From positions 32,079,099-32,143,098 of the forward strand of contig CM036658.1 in assembly GCA_020746105.1 (NCBI GenBank): a stretch of 64,000 nt of DNA, given 5' to 3'. Position numbers and translations under genes: made by a program. The notes beneath the pieces are model-generated. The model was not told the origin of the DNA. It saw nothing but the letters and a program-made list of their open reading frames with translations, and made no database searches. The DNA is from Trogon surrucura (taxonomy: Eukaryota > Chordata > Aves > Trogoniformes > Trogonidae). Positions 10,861-22,285 of this stretch are shown piece after piece (position 1 is the first letter of the stretch; the number at the start of each line of letters is the position of its first letter).

Positions 10861-11225
10861 TACCACATACTTTTGCATAAAGTTATATAAGTTGTGTCCC
10901 TAATGAAACTGAGTTACCAACCGGATTTCTTTGGTGTGGCTTTATAGATGCCCTCCCGCTTACCCGTGATCTCTCTCCAGGCTCTGGGCATCTGTTGCTG
11001 GTACTAGCATCCAAGTGATAAGAGTGGGGTGGATTGAAGTTCCCCCCACAAGCAACTTTAGTTTAAAACCATCTTCACCAGCTTGACAAGCCTATGGGCA
11101 AAGATTCTCTTCCCCTTTTCACACAGATGGACTCTCTCAGCCCCTACTAGACCAGGTTTCTCAAAGTAAGTCCCATGCTACAAGTAATCAAACAACTAGC
11201 GGTGGCATCAATCAGGTAACATTTC

Positions 11226-12075
11226 TCTAAGTCTTTCCTTTAAATTGTCAGAAGAAAAGAATGAAAGGGAGAAAAATTTGTCATTGACTTCTTAAACAAT
11301 CCTTCTCTTCTCCGCAGTCTCAAGCAGCTCCTCCAGCTTCGATCAGGTATTACAATCATGTCATTTCCAACCAAAACTCCATGTTTGCATAGGGATAGAA
11401 AGGATGGAAACCGAAATCTTGTGAAATTACTAGCTGAAGAGTACAATAACATACTTTAAGGAACAGGAATACTAAGAGAAAATTTTACAGAGGGAACAAT
11501 GCAAACAGTAGCACAGAAACTGAGATGTAGAATGTAGTCTTGGTCCATGCCATGCCCTACCCTGATTCCACCACCCAGAGGGAAAAGACCTAGAATTTAA
11601 TCTTACTAATCATAACTTCATTCTTTCATCCCTCACTAATTCTGTTCCCCATATTTGTAGCACCAGATGATGGTATTGCATCAGACAAAACATTCTCCAC
11701 CTCTCCTGCATGGCAGCCATCAGTAAGGAAAGAAAAATAGTCTCTGATAGGGTGAGTGATACATAAGGGAGTGTTAGAAAACACTTTAGGCTCCCAAACC
11801 AATTGAAGGACTTGTGGCAGGGACCTGAGCAATTACACTGGGAAGTGTTTTGTTTTCAGTTTTACTTCTCTAAGTATGAATGTGTGTTTTCACACAGTAT
11901 TCTCTAAGGTGGTAACACTAGTGGGATTTTAAATAACAACAGAAGATATCTAATTCAACTTCAGTGTTATTAATTCAAACAAAGGATATATTCCTTAAAA
12001 CCAGTAGTCCATAAAAAAATAAAATAAAAGAGGTCTTGTTAACTGCAAGAAAATGACAATTCAGTTTTATTAAAA
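11226..12075. other. non-coding sequence, no recognised feature
   Basis: AT-rich spacer between the long CR1 and a short CR1 scrap. Two minus-strand open frames (70 and 68 aa) show no features of a protein family. Confidence 0.5.
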
Positions 12076-12145
12076 TGAGGTGTTAGGTTACACCTGGAGT
12101 ACTGTGCCAGGTTTCAGTCCCTAGAGTTCAAGAAGGTTTTGGGGA
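12076..12145 (+). mobile_element. short CR1 internal scrap
   Basis: About 70 bp match the CR1 reverse transcriptase C-terminal region at DNA level: GAGGTGTTAGGTTACACCTG, then GAGTACTGTG and AGTTCAAGAAGG, the counterpart of the 'VRPHLEYC..' block seen at 4560 and 31800. Both ends are truncated and no tail is present. Confidence 0.7.
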
Positions 12146-12498
12146 AAATAGATAGGAGTTGTAAAATCCCTTTTCCCTAATAGAGGAATGAATAGGAGGT
12201 AGACATGGACTGCAATAAGTACCTTTGGAACACCTTCTATTCATTAGCCTGTTGTTATAAACAACAGAAAACTATTCAGCTTCTACATTCAGTTATTCCC
12301 TCACACAACTGACACAGATTCACTCAGAGTTGCTCCAACAGAGCAGCAGTGGGGAGGCCAATCCCAGCTGCAAAATCACAAGCTGGAGGTTATGCTGTCT
12401 CCTACATAGCTGTTTGTAAAGTCACCCAGGGACCCTTTGTTTCATCAGGTGCTTACATAACCCTGCAGTCATTTTCTGTGTATAGCAGTCACTGACCC
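12146..12498. other. non-coding sequence, no recognised feature
   Basis: No protein-like frame. GC content rises from 12300. This stretch does not match the long LTR family even though it abuts a piece of that family's 3' end. Confidence 0.45.
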
Positions 12499-12526
12499 CA
12501 CGGCCAGCCAGGGTCAAACCATGACA
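12499..12526 (+). mobile_element. 3'-terminal stub of the long LTR family
   Basis: 28 bp ending GGTCAAACCATGACA match the 3' end of the long LTR family in + orientation. Against the end of the LTR at 12657 (reversed), the last 25 bases differ at one position. No other LTR sequence precedes it. It forms an inverted repeat with the LTR end 130 bp away. It could instead be the 3' end of a related LTR whose body I do not recognise. Confidence 0.6.
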
Positions 12527-12656
12527 GTTATACTCTTGCTCAAGTCAGACATGAAATACTTCAGAGAAGTCAACACAAACAGAAACATGGGAAACTTTTG
12601 AAAAAAATAATTAAGCCAGTTTTCAGATATTGTTTTATTTCTTGACTTGAAATTAT

Positions 12657-13850
12657 TGTCATGGTTTAACCCTGGCTGGCCACCAGGTACCCACACAGCC
12701 GCTCTCTCACTCCCCCTTCACTGCTAGACAGGGGGAGAAAATATTTCCAAGGGCTCAGGGTTTGAGATAAGGACAGGGAGATCACTCTCATTTACTGTCG
12801 CGGCCAAAACAGACTCAGTTTTGGGGAAATGAGGTACATTTATTAAAAAGAACTAATCAGAGAGGAGTAGTGAGAAGTGAGAAAGAGCAAACAGATCTTA
12901 ACAAACAGAACACCTTCCCCACATCCCTCCCTTCTTCCCGGGCTTAACATCAATCCCAGTTTCTCCACCTCCTCCCCCCGAGCGGCGCAGGGGGACAGGG
13001 AATGGGGGTTACGGTCAGTTCATCCGACGTTGGTTTCACCGCTTCTTCACTCCGGGGGAGGACTCTTCACTCTTCCCCAGGTCACTGTGGGGTCCCTCTC
13101 ACGGGAGACAAGCTTCACGCTCTCTTCTCTGGCATGAGTCGTCCCACGAAGGGCAATTAATCACAAACTGCCCAACGTGAGACACCTCACGAGGGGCAGC
13201 CCACTCCTCGTGAGTCTGAAGCACAGTCCTTCAGGGGAAACTGCTCCAGCGTGAGTCACCTGCAGCGTCCCAAAAGTCCCACCGGCCAACCTGCTCCAGT
13301 GTGGGCATTCCTCTCTTCCACGGGCTACAGGTGTTGACAGCGACTTGCTCTGATGTGGGCTGCCCACGGGCTACAGCCCCCTTCAGGCATCCACCCACAT
13401 GGCGTGGATTCCTCTACACAGTGGACATCTACGCAGTGATCCTCCCGGTGGACATCTGCACCTCACCCATGGACTGCAGGGGGACAACCTGCTTCACCAT
13501 GGTCTTCATCACAGACCCAGGGGACTCTCTGCTCCGGCGCCTGGAGCTCATCCTCCCCCCTCCTCCTTCTTCACTGACCTTGGTGTCTGCACAGATTCTC
13601 ACTCCTCCATCTCTGTGCCAACTGTTATGGCGCAGTTCTTTTCCCCGTTCTTAAATAGGATTTTCACAGAGCCGTTCCTCTCCTATCACTTTACTGATAG
13701 GCTCAGCCTTGGCCAGCGTCGGGTCCCTCTTTGTAGCCGGCTGGCATTGGCTCTATCAAACTTGGGGAGCTTCTAGCAGCTTCTTGCTGAAGCCACCCTG
13801 CAGCTCCCCCCGCCCCCGCAGCCAAAATCCGGCCAGGCCAAACCAAAACA
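12657..13850 (-). mobile_element. solo LTR, long ERV family, 1194 bp, with TSD
   Basis: Complete LTR on the minus strand. It starts TGTTTTGG at 13850 and ends CCATGACA at 12657, flanked by the perfect 5-bp duplication ATTAT at 12652-12656 and 13851-13855. Within it, read on minus, are the GCCAATGCCAGCC block, a CCTATTTAAG promoter-like box near 13655-13665, a run of degenerate internal repeats carrying GTGGGC..GGAGCAGG, and an AATAAA at 12839-12844. A 5-bp duplication is typical of class III (ERVL-like) elements; retroviral classes I and II usually give 4 and 6 bp. There is no internal gag/pol, so this is a solo LTR left by LTR-LTR recombination. Open frames on + inside it (13301-13654, 13399-13776) are antisense to the LTR. 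Confidence 0.93.
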
Positions 13851-13855
13851 ATTAT

Positions 13856-16800
13856 AAAACAGATTGCAAAAAAAAAAATCCTAACTTCAGGTTTTTTTTA
13901 GCTATGATTAAAACTCTGCTTTTTGAGATCAGGGCTCAGTCATGGCTGAAAAAGTTTTACTCAGTTTTTTCTTCTACTTAACACTAAATGGCAATATTAC
14001 TGCAAGAATTCACCTGAGAGAGAAACATGAAAATAACCTCACCATTTAGGTTTCATTATGGAAAATTTGTTCATTTTTGTGCAACCTTCTGCCAGATTCT
14101 GGCAGCAAAAATGACCTATTCAATCTGCCTGTGGGCCCCTTCAAACACTTCAGTAATACTGGCTCAGTCGCCAAAGGAATCACCTCCTGAAAGTCTCCTG
14201 CTGGGGAAAATCTTTCCTAGTCACTTTCCTAGACAACTTTCTAAGGGGAGTAAAGAGGGTACCAATTAATGTGGGGAAGACAAGCAGTTAACAACCTGTT
14301 AACAGCAGTTAACAGATTAATTATAGTTCAGTGGGATATCTTAGCAATAGTCTTAACTGTGACCTTCCTCATTTTGAAAAACTTGAGAATATAAGCAGTA
14401 CTGATATTCACTGAGAAGCCCTGCTCCTTTTCATGGCCACTGGAGCCTGATATACTGGGCCAGGAGACTTTGTGAGCTTTTCATAAACTCCGGGCTGAAG
14501 ATTTACTATGAAATACAGTCCCACACTCTGTTCTGCTGTGAGTTTCACACCACCTCTGTAGCATCTCTATATATCCAGCTGCCTCAAACATATCCAGGTT
14601 AAAGTATATCAGCTCTGCACATGAAGGAAGTCAGGCTTTAGTAACAACACAAACAAATTTGATGTAGATTTATCATCTGTTACCTCTTACGGGTGAAGAG
14701 CAAGGCAGTGTTAGTATCTATGCTGGTTTTTCTTCCAAAAATCTGTGAATGTCCTAAAGCCCAAGCACAGGTGAGTTTGACCAGGTGTAAGCTTTCTAGT
14801 CCTCATATATTTGCCAGGCAGATGTACATACTCAGAGGTGATTGTCCCTCCATGGAACCTGGGTTTGAGCAGTGTGTTTCCTTGATCTTGGTGAGAGCCA
14901 AATCCCACAGCAACACATGCATTTGCTCTGCACTCAACTGTGGGAAGACCTGGGTGAAGCATTTACACTAACCTCGAAGGTGCTAGCCTTAAGTATTTCT
15001 ACGTGATTGACAGCAACCTCTAAAGTACACAATTAAATTCCTTTACTTTTTATAACTATTTCCCTGGTCAGAAATATCTTCTGCAAGTTTAGCACAACTG
15101 ACTTTGTGCAAGACTATACTTGAGGAAACTATGTTATTTTTAGTGAAAGGAAGGATTGAATCCCATGTCCCAGACATCAGATTCTTCCAACACTTTGCTC
15201 TGAAGCAGCCATGACAAGCTTTTCTGTATAAATCCTGGGTAAAGGGTATTCAGATTAGTGAGGAAAATGTTTAGGAAAAAAACATCTACAGAATTGCTGA
15301 ATCCTCATAGCTAAAACAATGAATGGCAGTGGCTGCAGTCTTGACACAGAATAATATTTTCTAATGGAATGATTTTGTGTCAGTTTATAGCTGTTAAAAC
15401 AAAAATATTTAATTTTGCAGTCTGAATAACATGCAGAACAAAAGAAATCAATGTAATAAAGTTAATAATTTTGATCGTATGACTCTCTTATTGAACAGTA
15501 ATTTAGCTGAAAAGCAGATGTGCTCTGATTAGGTGTACAAATATAGAAATATATTGATTACAACAGTGAAACTCCATGAAGTGCTCCTGAAAAGAGACCT
15601 AAATGTCTTTTAAGACAATGAGGTCATACTAACCTTTCTATTTAACACAAAGTTTTGTGAGTTGACAACTCAATAAATAACAGATGCTTAATGACTTCTT
15701 TATGAACTATCAGCAATCCTTGGTGATACTATCTTGAACATCATTTATGGAAATAAGCAGAATCATAATTTGATTCCAGCTCATAGGTGTGAATATTGTT
15801 AACTGCTGAAGACTGAAGCAGCAGAGTGAGCTGTGAAACATCTGAATTTGTGTCAAGTCTGACCCTTGGGAATCTTTGCACGCTTGCAATCTTTTCCACC
15901 AGTCTTCTGTTTTATCTCCTGTCTTCTGTTCTGAAACAATGAAATCAAAATTAATCTGTCTCTCAGGATGTCTTAAAACTGCTACTTTTAGTGTACATGA
16001 ATCAGCCTCCAACCACACCCTAAATCGTAAAATCCCATCCTATTTGTCCTTCACCCTCAGTAATCCCCGGAAGAGTGTCTAAGAGTTCAGTCTGTGCTAG
16101 CTGTTTTTTCAGTACGTTCAATGAAGAGAATCCCTTTGAATAAGGCTTATGTCATTTTTTTTGTTTTCTACAGTGATTTTCTTTTTCCTCTTTCTGTGAG
16201 CACCATGAGCAAATGCTTGTAATAACATGTAGTATTAAGAGAATTCTTCTTTATAATGCTCATTCAGTATAGATATAGGGAATCAGCATTACATTTTGGC
16301 CCCAGGTCCCTCAGAAAATATGGCAAGAAAAGCATATGTCCCATCCCACATTCCCGTACTTCTGTAGAGAAATTCTGGCTGAAACACTTCTTAAAAAAAA
16401 AATAACCCAGTTAGCAAAGAGATGCTTCACTAATTTGGCAACATCTCTGAAACTGAAAACTCATTCCACAACCAGCATAAAACAGAAGATGGATTTTTCT
16501 GGTTTACAGGAAAAACTTCAAAAGCCATTTAAAGAATATTCTTCTGGAGAGCATGTATGGAAAGTTCTGATCCTCTGCAGGTGCTGGGAATGGGTGGAAG
16601 CTGACTGAGCTTGCACCCAGTTTTAGGTGTAAAGAATGTGGAATGAAAAGGAGACGCTTATTACAACTATATGAATGCGTAATAGTCCAATGAAGTAATC
16701 TATTCTTCATCTTTATTCATTGAACGTACTTTTGTAGGGTGACCAGCTCTGTCTTAATATAGGTGTATAAGACTATATCTAGTCTGGTTTTCCCTTCAGG

Positions 16801-17414
16801 GACTGAACTTGATGTGTGTTTTGTGATGGCTTGAAAAACTAAAATATATGTTCAAATCTTACATCTGCTCACACATTATGTCTACAGAGATAGCATTCAA
16901 TAGGTCAGTATTAACAACCATTTTTCTTCCCCTCCTTATAACCACAATGAAGTGCTAACATGTATCTTTCTGACAGTGCCCAGTAGCCACCTGTATCAAA
17001 CCTTTTTACAACATAAGTCTTGTAACACAAGTTCAGGAGGAAATGCAGAAGGATGCTGTTACAGGAGCATTAAATTTCTTCTAATTTATCACAAGTGGCA
17101 CAAGCTGCAAGCTAGAGACAGCTCCTAATATTGCTCTACTGTTAGCAAAACTTGTGTCCAGTTAAGAGTATAGTACTAAATAATTCTACAATATATTTGC
17201 ATGTTAATTCAAATAGCAGTGGGAAAACTTACACTCTTTTGAGCCTTCTAAAGCAAGTAGCAGACCTTGATAAGCCCAGCAAGACTAGATGAGAGTAGTC
17301 GAAAATAATTTGGCCTCAGGATTTCCTTCCACTAATTACTTATTTAATTTACTTCAATTTTCTATTTTTCTGTTTATTTATTTTCCTTTTTTAAGCTATG
17401 CAAGATATCACTGG
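13856..17414. other. non-coding sequence, no recognised feature
   Basis: 3.5 kb of AT-rich unique-looking DNA. Open frames of 80-102 aa (for example 15710-16018, minus) lack domains. A GTGAGT donor-like site at 14770 is preceded by 25 open codons but has no credible acceptor. No repeats or tails seen. Confidence 0.5.
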
Positions 17415-17463
17415 AAATAATAATAATAATTGTTGTTCTTGTTGTTATTGTTGTTGTTGTTAT
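17415..17463. repeat. compound (AAT)n / (TTG)n microsatellite
   Basis: AAT units at about 17415-17430 pass directly into imperfect TTG units to 17463. Reverse-strand translation gives a Thr/Ile run, so the short open frame there is a repeat artefact. Confidence 0.9.
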
Positions 17464-18361
17464 TACTGGCTTTTTTTTCCAGAGAAGGTTCAGATGTTCA
17501 GAACTTCCAGGAAGTGTTACCAGAGCTTTCTTCTCAACACAAGCTAAGCAATGGTTTTTAATCAGTAGAAATATCTGCAATTGTATCAGACTCTTATTAC
17601 ACATTAACAGAATTTAGAATACCCATGAAGTTTTTTGGCACAGATACTGTATTTTGCCAACATTTGCTGTTAATCACTGCAAATTATGGGATCATTCTGA
17701 CTGGCATATTTGAATAGACTAAAGTTAGAATGCAAAAAAAAACTTCAACACAAAACATTTGGGAATGTAGTTTCAGAAAACTGTGACTTTTTTAAAAAAA
17801 AAATGTGCTTCAAGTCTATGCTGGCCTATCTTAAAGAAAACAATTTCAAGAAATTAAAAAGGAGCAAAATGTTTTCTAAAAATCAGTCTCATTTTTAAGA
17901 ATCTCAAGATAAAGCTCCAAAAGCATAGATTCCCAAAGTCACTCTCACTGATCTCTTCTGAAAATATAAGAAAGAAACCTATGAGTTTTACGTGTTTTGT
18001 AGGACAGGATTAAAAAAAAAATGGTCCTTCCTTGTTATTGGAACCCCTACAATTAAAATAAACAGGAACACATACTCACTGTTCAAAACGCAGGTCTTAA
18101 GTTATAACTCATTTTTTCCTTTTCACCACTGTAGAAAAAGTGAAGCCTCTTTGGTATTACATGGAGCCTAAGTTTTCATTAGAATTTACAGAATTTGTGA
18201 AATAACTCAGAAGAGCAACCAAGCATATCAATTTAATTTTAAAGATTTGAGAAGGCCTCCTGAAACCAGAGACATCTTTGAGCCTATAATTCTGACTAAA
18301 CTGCTGCACGGGGTTTTTTAAACAGATTTCTTTGTGTTTTAAAGTGTTATCTGGAATAAGA
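17464..18361. other. non-coding sequence, no recognised feature
   Basis: AT-rich, with several A8-A9 runs (17790, 18012). The 62-aa lysine-rich open frame at 17710 is poly-A composition, not a gene. Confidence 0.5.
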
Positions 18362-18374
18362 AGTAGTAGTAGTG

Positions 18375-18406
<32 letters not shown>

Positions 18407-18407
18407 T
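18362..18407. repeat. (AGT)n microsatellite
   Basis: About 15 AGT units with one substitution (AGTGGT near 18371). Confidence 0.95.
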
Positions 18408-21400
18408 CAAAGTTATGTAAACTAGAATAAGATATTATTAATAGAATAATTTATCTATTTACCTTTACATCTTAAAAATTGATGTACTGTATTTCTTGCT
18501 TTGAGTTTATTTTGATTTTATTAACCTTCAGGTAACCTTCAGGTGACATCTGCTTGCATCCTCACATTACCTGATTCTGCAGGCAACTCAAATAGAAATA
18601 AACCAGCATGATATTAGTGGGTCTCATCATAGAACATTTTATGCATTTGGAAAATTTCAGCCTACTTGGTATGACATACCAACAGAAGAATCCCACCGTT
18701 AAATATCGTTAGGCACAATTATGTTATATACATATGGAACTCTGTGTGCCTTGATTTTTCCTGAGCTTTATCTTTCTCAAAGAGCTGTCACCTTCCAGAC
18801 ATGTTAAGAAATTATTTTGATTAGTTTTTGGTTTGTCAGGGAAACTTAGACAGTGTTAATGCAGCAGATATTTATTTTTATGATTAATTTCGCTGGTACA
18901 TATGGTATATTGAAATAAAAGGAATTCTTTTCACAACCCCACTTCAGGACGTGTATTTTTTTTGGAGTCAAGATGTTAAAGATCCTCTAACATTTTTCAT
19001 AACGGGAATCCTCAGAAACACACCGTGATTTTGATGTTCAGAAGGAATATGGTTCATATATTTTAATGTATAGTAGAGGATAGGTAAAACCATTTCTTCT
19101 GAGGGTTAACCGGGGTGTGTTGCAAATTACTGACAGCTCACCAGATTGTGTACTTTCTTCCTGTACACTGCATACATTACCTAAGATGAAAATGTCTAAA
19201 ATGACCAAAGTTAAAATTCCTATTACTAGCACAGTGTGGTTCTTCAGTTTTGTAATACTCCTGGAAATCTCAAGGTTCTGTAAGCCCTGGTACTAGGGTT
19301 CTTCAAAGCCTTTGAGAACAGATTTACTGTGGAAACTGGATAGAGAAAGCAGGCAAGTAACCCGGAAGGACCTTGGGACTCTGGGAAGGATGAATCATTG
19401 CACCCCTTTCAATTAAGTTAAACATTTGTAAATATATTTTGAAGACCTGGTCTGGAACAGTCCAGCACAACGTCTGCCAGCTCAGAGCATGTGGCACCAC
19501 ACAGCATCCACGTAGCCAGCACAGGAGTGGTGGAACAACGCTGGCTTTGATCTCGCAGCAATGGACAGCAAGTGGAGTACCTTGCAGTCAAGGGGCAGAA
19601 GAAGGAGGGAATTAGTACTAACATGTACTGCTCCACTAGTAATTTATGTCTTTAATGGGTATTTAGGCTAAAACTACTGTCAAGAAACCTTAAAACAGCG
19701 AGGAGCCTTTCTTAAACATTTTATGTTCAAGGTTTACCAGCCTTTCCAAATTTATTATTTTCCCTCTCCTGCCATAGAGTTTTCTCTCCTCATCTTTAAA
19801 CCTTTAAATTCATTTGCATGTAGTTAGTATTTTCCTCTCAAATGTCAGTCAATTTACTTGATCCAGTTTTCTGGGAGTGGGGTCAAGTTTTTCATGAATG
19901 AACTTGCTTCCTTTGCTGTCAGAAACATTAGACATTTTACAGTACTACATCCTTTTATCTCACCACTCTCAATTTTATTCCTCATTCACAGACTACATAA
20001 AATGTCTCTGAGACTGAAATTCTAAATATTTCCTATTCCACTCTTCATCACTGTAGAAAGTTTATTTTTTCCTCCTAGGCTCTCTTGGAAAGACTTTTAA
20101 GCAGAATATCTGCCACAGAAGCATCCAGGAGAAATCTAGCTCAATGCAAATTTACAAGAGACCTTTGAAGTCATGCCAAATAAAGGTCTCGCTCCTTGTG
20201 ACTTAGTGGATTGTCCTTTGGTGTTAAATCACTTTTGAAAAAACACAGTTTTGAACTACTTTATTTGTGACGTTCACTGTTGAAGGTGGAGGAAAGAACA
20301 AGAATCAATCAGATTATGGCATACTAAAATCTAATATAGTTCTGAGAGGAAGAAAAATCTTATTTCATGTGATTTATATTTTCAAGTTTCCTTCCTGTGA
20401 AATTGTTCTATACACAGATCATGGAGTAAACATATTGATACAGACAGTCCCTGAAAGTTCTCCCTTTGTTCCCATTGTATTTCTATTGAAAATACAGTAG
20501 CCAGTTGTGGGGAAATGAGTTATTAGTAGATTTGTTTTCTACTTCCTTCAAAACGATAGATTATGATTTTAATTTCAAAAATATATTGTGATTACTTTTG
20601 TTTATCTATGCCCTTCATCATCTCCATCTTATATTCCTGTGCCCAATGGCCATTACTAGGGACTCTGCACTGCCCTGCACAAGGCAAGCTATCCCTCTCC
20701 TTCTCCAGAGTTCTTGACAGGTGATGTTTATTTCTCTCCCTTCTTTGCTAATCCTACTCACTCCAACATGTGGAATAGGAATGAGATCCATATCTTCACA
20801 CCTCTTTTGTGTATTCTGTCCTTTCTCCTTGGATGTGTTGTTATTTGCATATTTCCAAACCCAATTAGAAGAGGAAGCATCAATCATTCTGGTCCCACTG
20901 CTGCATTTAATACGAGTGTGGCTTCCTATTCCCTTTCTCACACACAGCAATTTCATATAATCAGTGTATAAGTATAAAACAGTTATTTATGAGCTAACCC
21001 ACAAAAGACAGCTGATAGGTTCATCATTAGCATGCTTACCAGCTCAGTAAGACACCAGAGGAGTATTTTGCTCAGTAGGCAGGAGGGGACACGGTGGCTT
21101 TAGTGCTGCTTTTCTACCAAATTACCCCCTGAGCTAATGATCCCTTTCCCAATGGTTCCAGTTCTGTAACTTTACCTTTCTTATCACGCATGTCTCTATC
21201 CCACAGACTTGTTCACTGTCCTTCCTCACAACTCAGGAATTTTCCCGGTAGCCTGAGCCAAGCTTTACCCCTTCAAGTATGACAGCAGAGCTGAGCCATG
21301 GACCCTAGAGCACAAGGAGGTCACAGTGACAGTGACAGCTCCTGACTGGGGAGACTGTGGCAGAAAAAAGGGTTTGAAGGATGACAGCAGCCAAGGCCTC

Positions 21401-22154
21401 TTTTCACTCTATTTCCTTCTACCCTCCAAGTTTCTGCTCCTTAGTAATGATTTTCTTCCCTCATGATTTCTAATCCACTTGACTTCCTTAAACTTTGTTC
21501 CTCTGTTTCATCAGTCCTCTCACTCCTAGTCAGCTCTGCTAATTTCTCATTTAGAGTTCTTTGCTGCTTCAGTGCTCTACTTTGGACACAAACCCAGCAT
21601 AGCCTTCCAAATAAGGAGAAAGTGAGGAAAATGGAAAGGTGAAAATACAACCTGTCTGCACGGAGAAAATACCCATGACTGAATTAATGAAGTGGGAAAA
21701 GAGGATGAGGAAGAACGAAAGTGAACTTGAGATATTTATGAGAAAAATGAGCTACACAAAAACAAGCGAAAAAAGGGATAGTAGCAAATAGAATGAGATA
21801 TTCCAGAATGCAATAACTCTGGTGACAGCAAGTAACAGGAGAATGTCATTCTCCAAAAGATTTAAATGCACCATTCATACTAAGAAGTAGGAAGAAAGAG
21901 GTTAGAGTGATTAATTTTTAAGGAGCAGTCAGGGAATATGACTCAGTTAGTCCAAAGCTGAACCAGTGTTATGAAATTGGCTTTTTTTCCCCTCTTTGCT
22001 TTTCTTTCTTCTTTAGGCTTCAGGTCTCTCTTGGGTCTACAGGGCGGAGGGATCAAAAGATTTCCTTTCCATTGGATTCCTGATCCTGTGAGAACTGAAA
22101 TGTGCAACAAAGAATTAATAAGGCCATGCTAAAGAGGTGCCAGATCAACAGGTT
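18408..22154. other. non-coding sequence, no recognised feature
   Basis: Mostly AT-rich. GC-richer patches lie at 19440-19620 and 21000-21420. Overlapping open frames at 20618-20971 run on both strands and have no motif. A tandem CCTTCAGGT doublet at 18525-18545 is the only small repeat noticed. Confidence 0.5.
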
Positions 22155-22285
22155 GTTTAAATTCCTCCAGGGAGGTGCTTCAACCACTGCCCTGGACAGC
22201 CTATTCTAACACCCAATGACACTTTCAGGGAAGAACTTCTTCCCAATGTCCATCTAATATCTGTTTAGATTCATCTAGAATACAC
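22155..22285 (-). mobile_element. CR1 3' fragment, no tail
   Basis: Minus-strand match to the ORF2 C-terminus of CR1 at DNA level: TTCCTCCAGGGAGGTGCTTC, then CCTGGACAGCCTATTCTAAC and GAAGAACTTCTTCCCAATGT, as in the 'FFTVRVxxHWNRLPREVV' region. The tail and 3' untranslated sequence are missing. It is more diverged than the other copies, so likely an old insertion. Confidence 0.75.

Larger units (their letters stand above)
8062..11225 (-). mobile_element. long CR1 LINE, about 3.2 kb
   Basis: Minus-strand CR1 with its 3' tail at low coordinates (degenerate ATCATAGAAT/ATCATAGGAT octamers at 8062-8104). Going up, it has the 3' untranslated end, ORF2 reverse transcriptase (about 8400-9460), the linker, the endonuclease (about 10140-10860), and 5' sequence to about 11225. 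It therefore keeps the whole of ORF2 in order but lacks a recognisable ORF1. Multiple stops and frameshifts interrupt every domain. The upper boundary is approximate, because the last family-like block is the GTTTAAAACC..CACCAGCTTG segment near 11065-11095. Confidence 0.9.
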
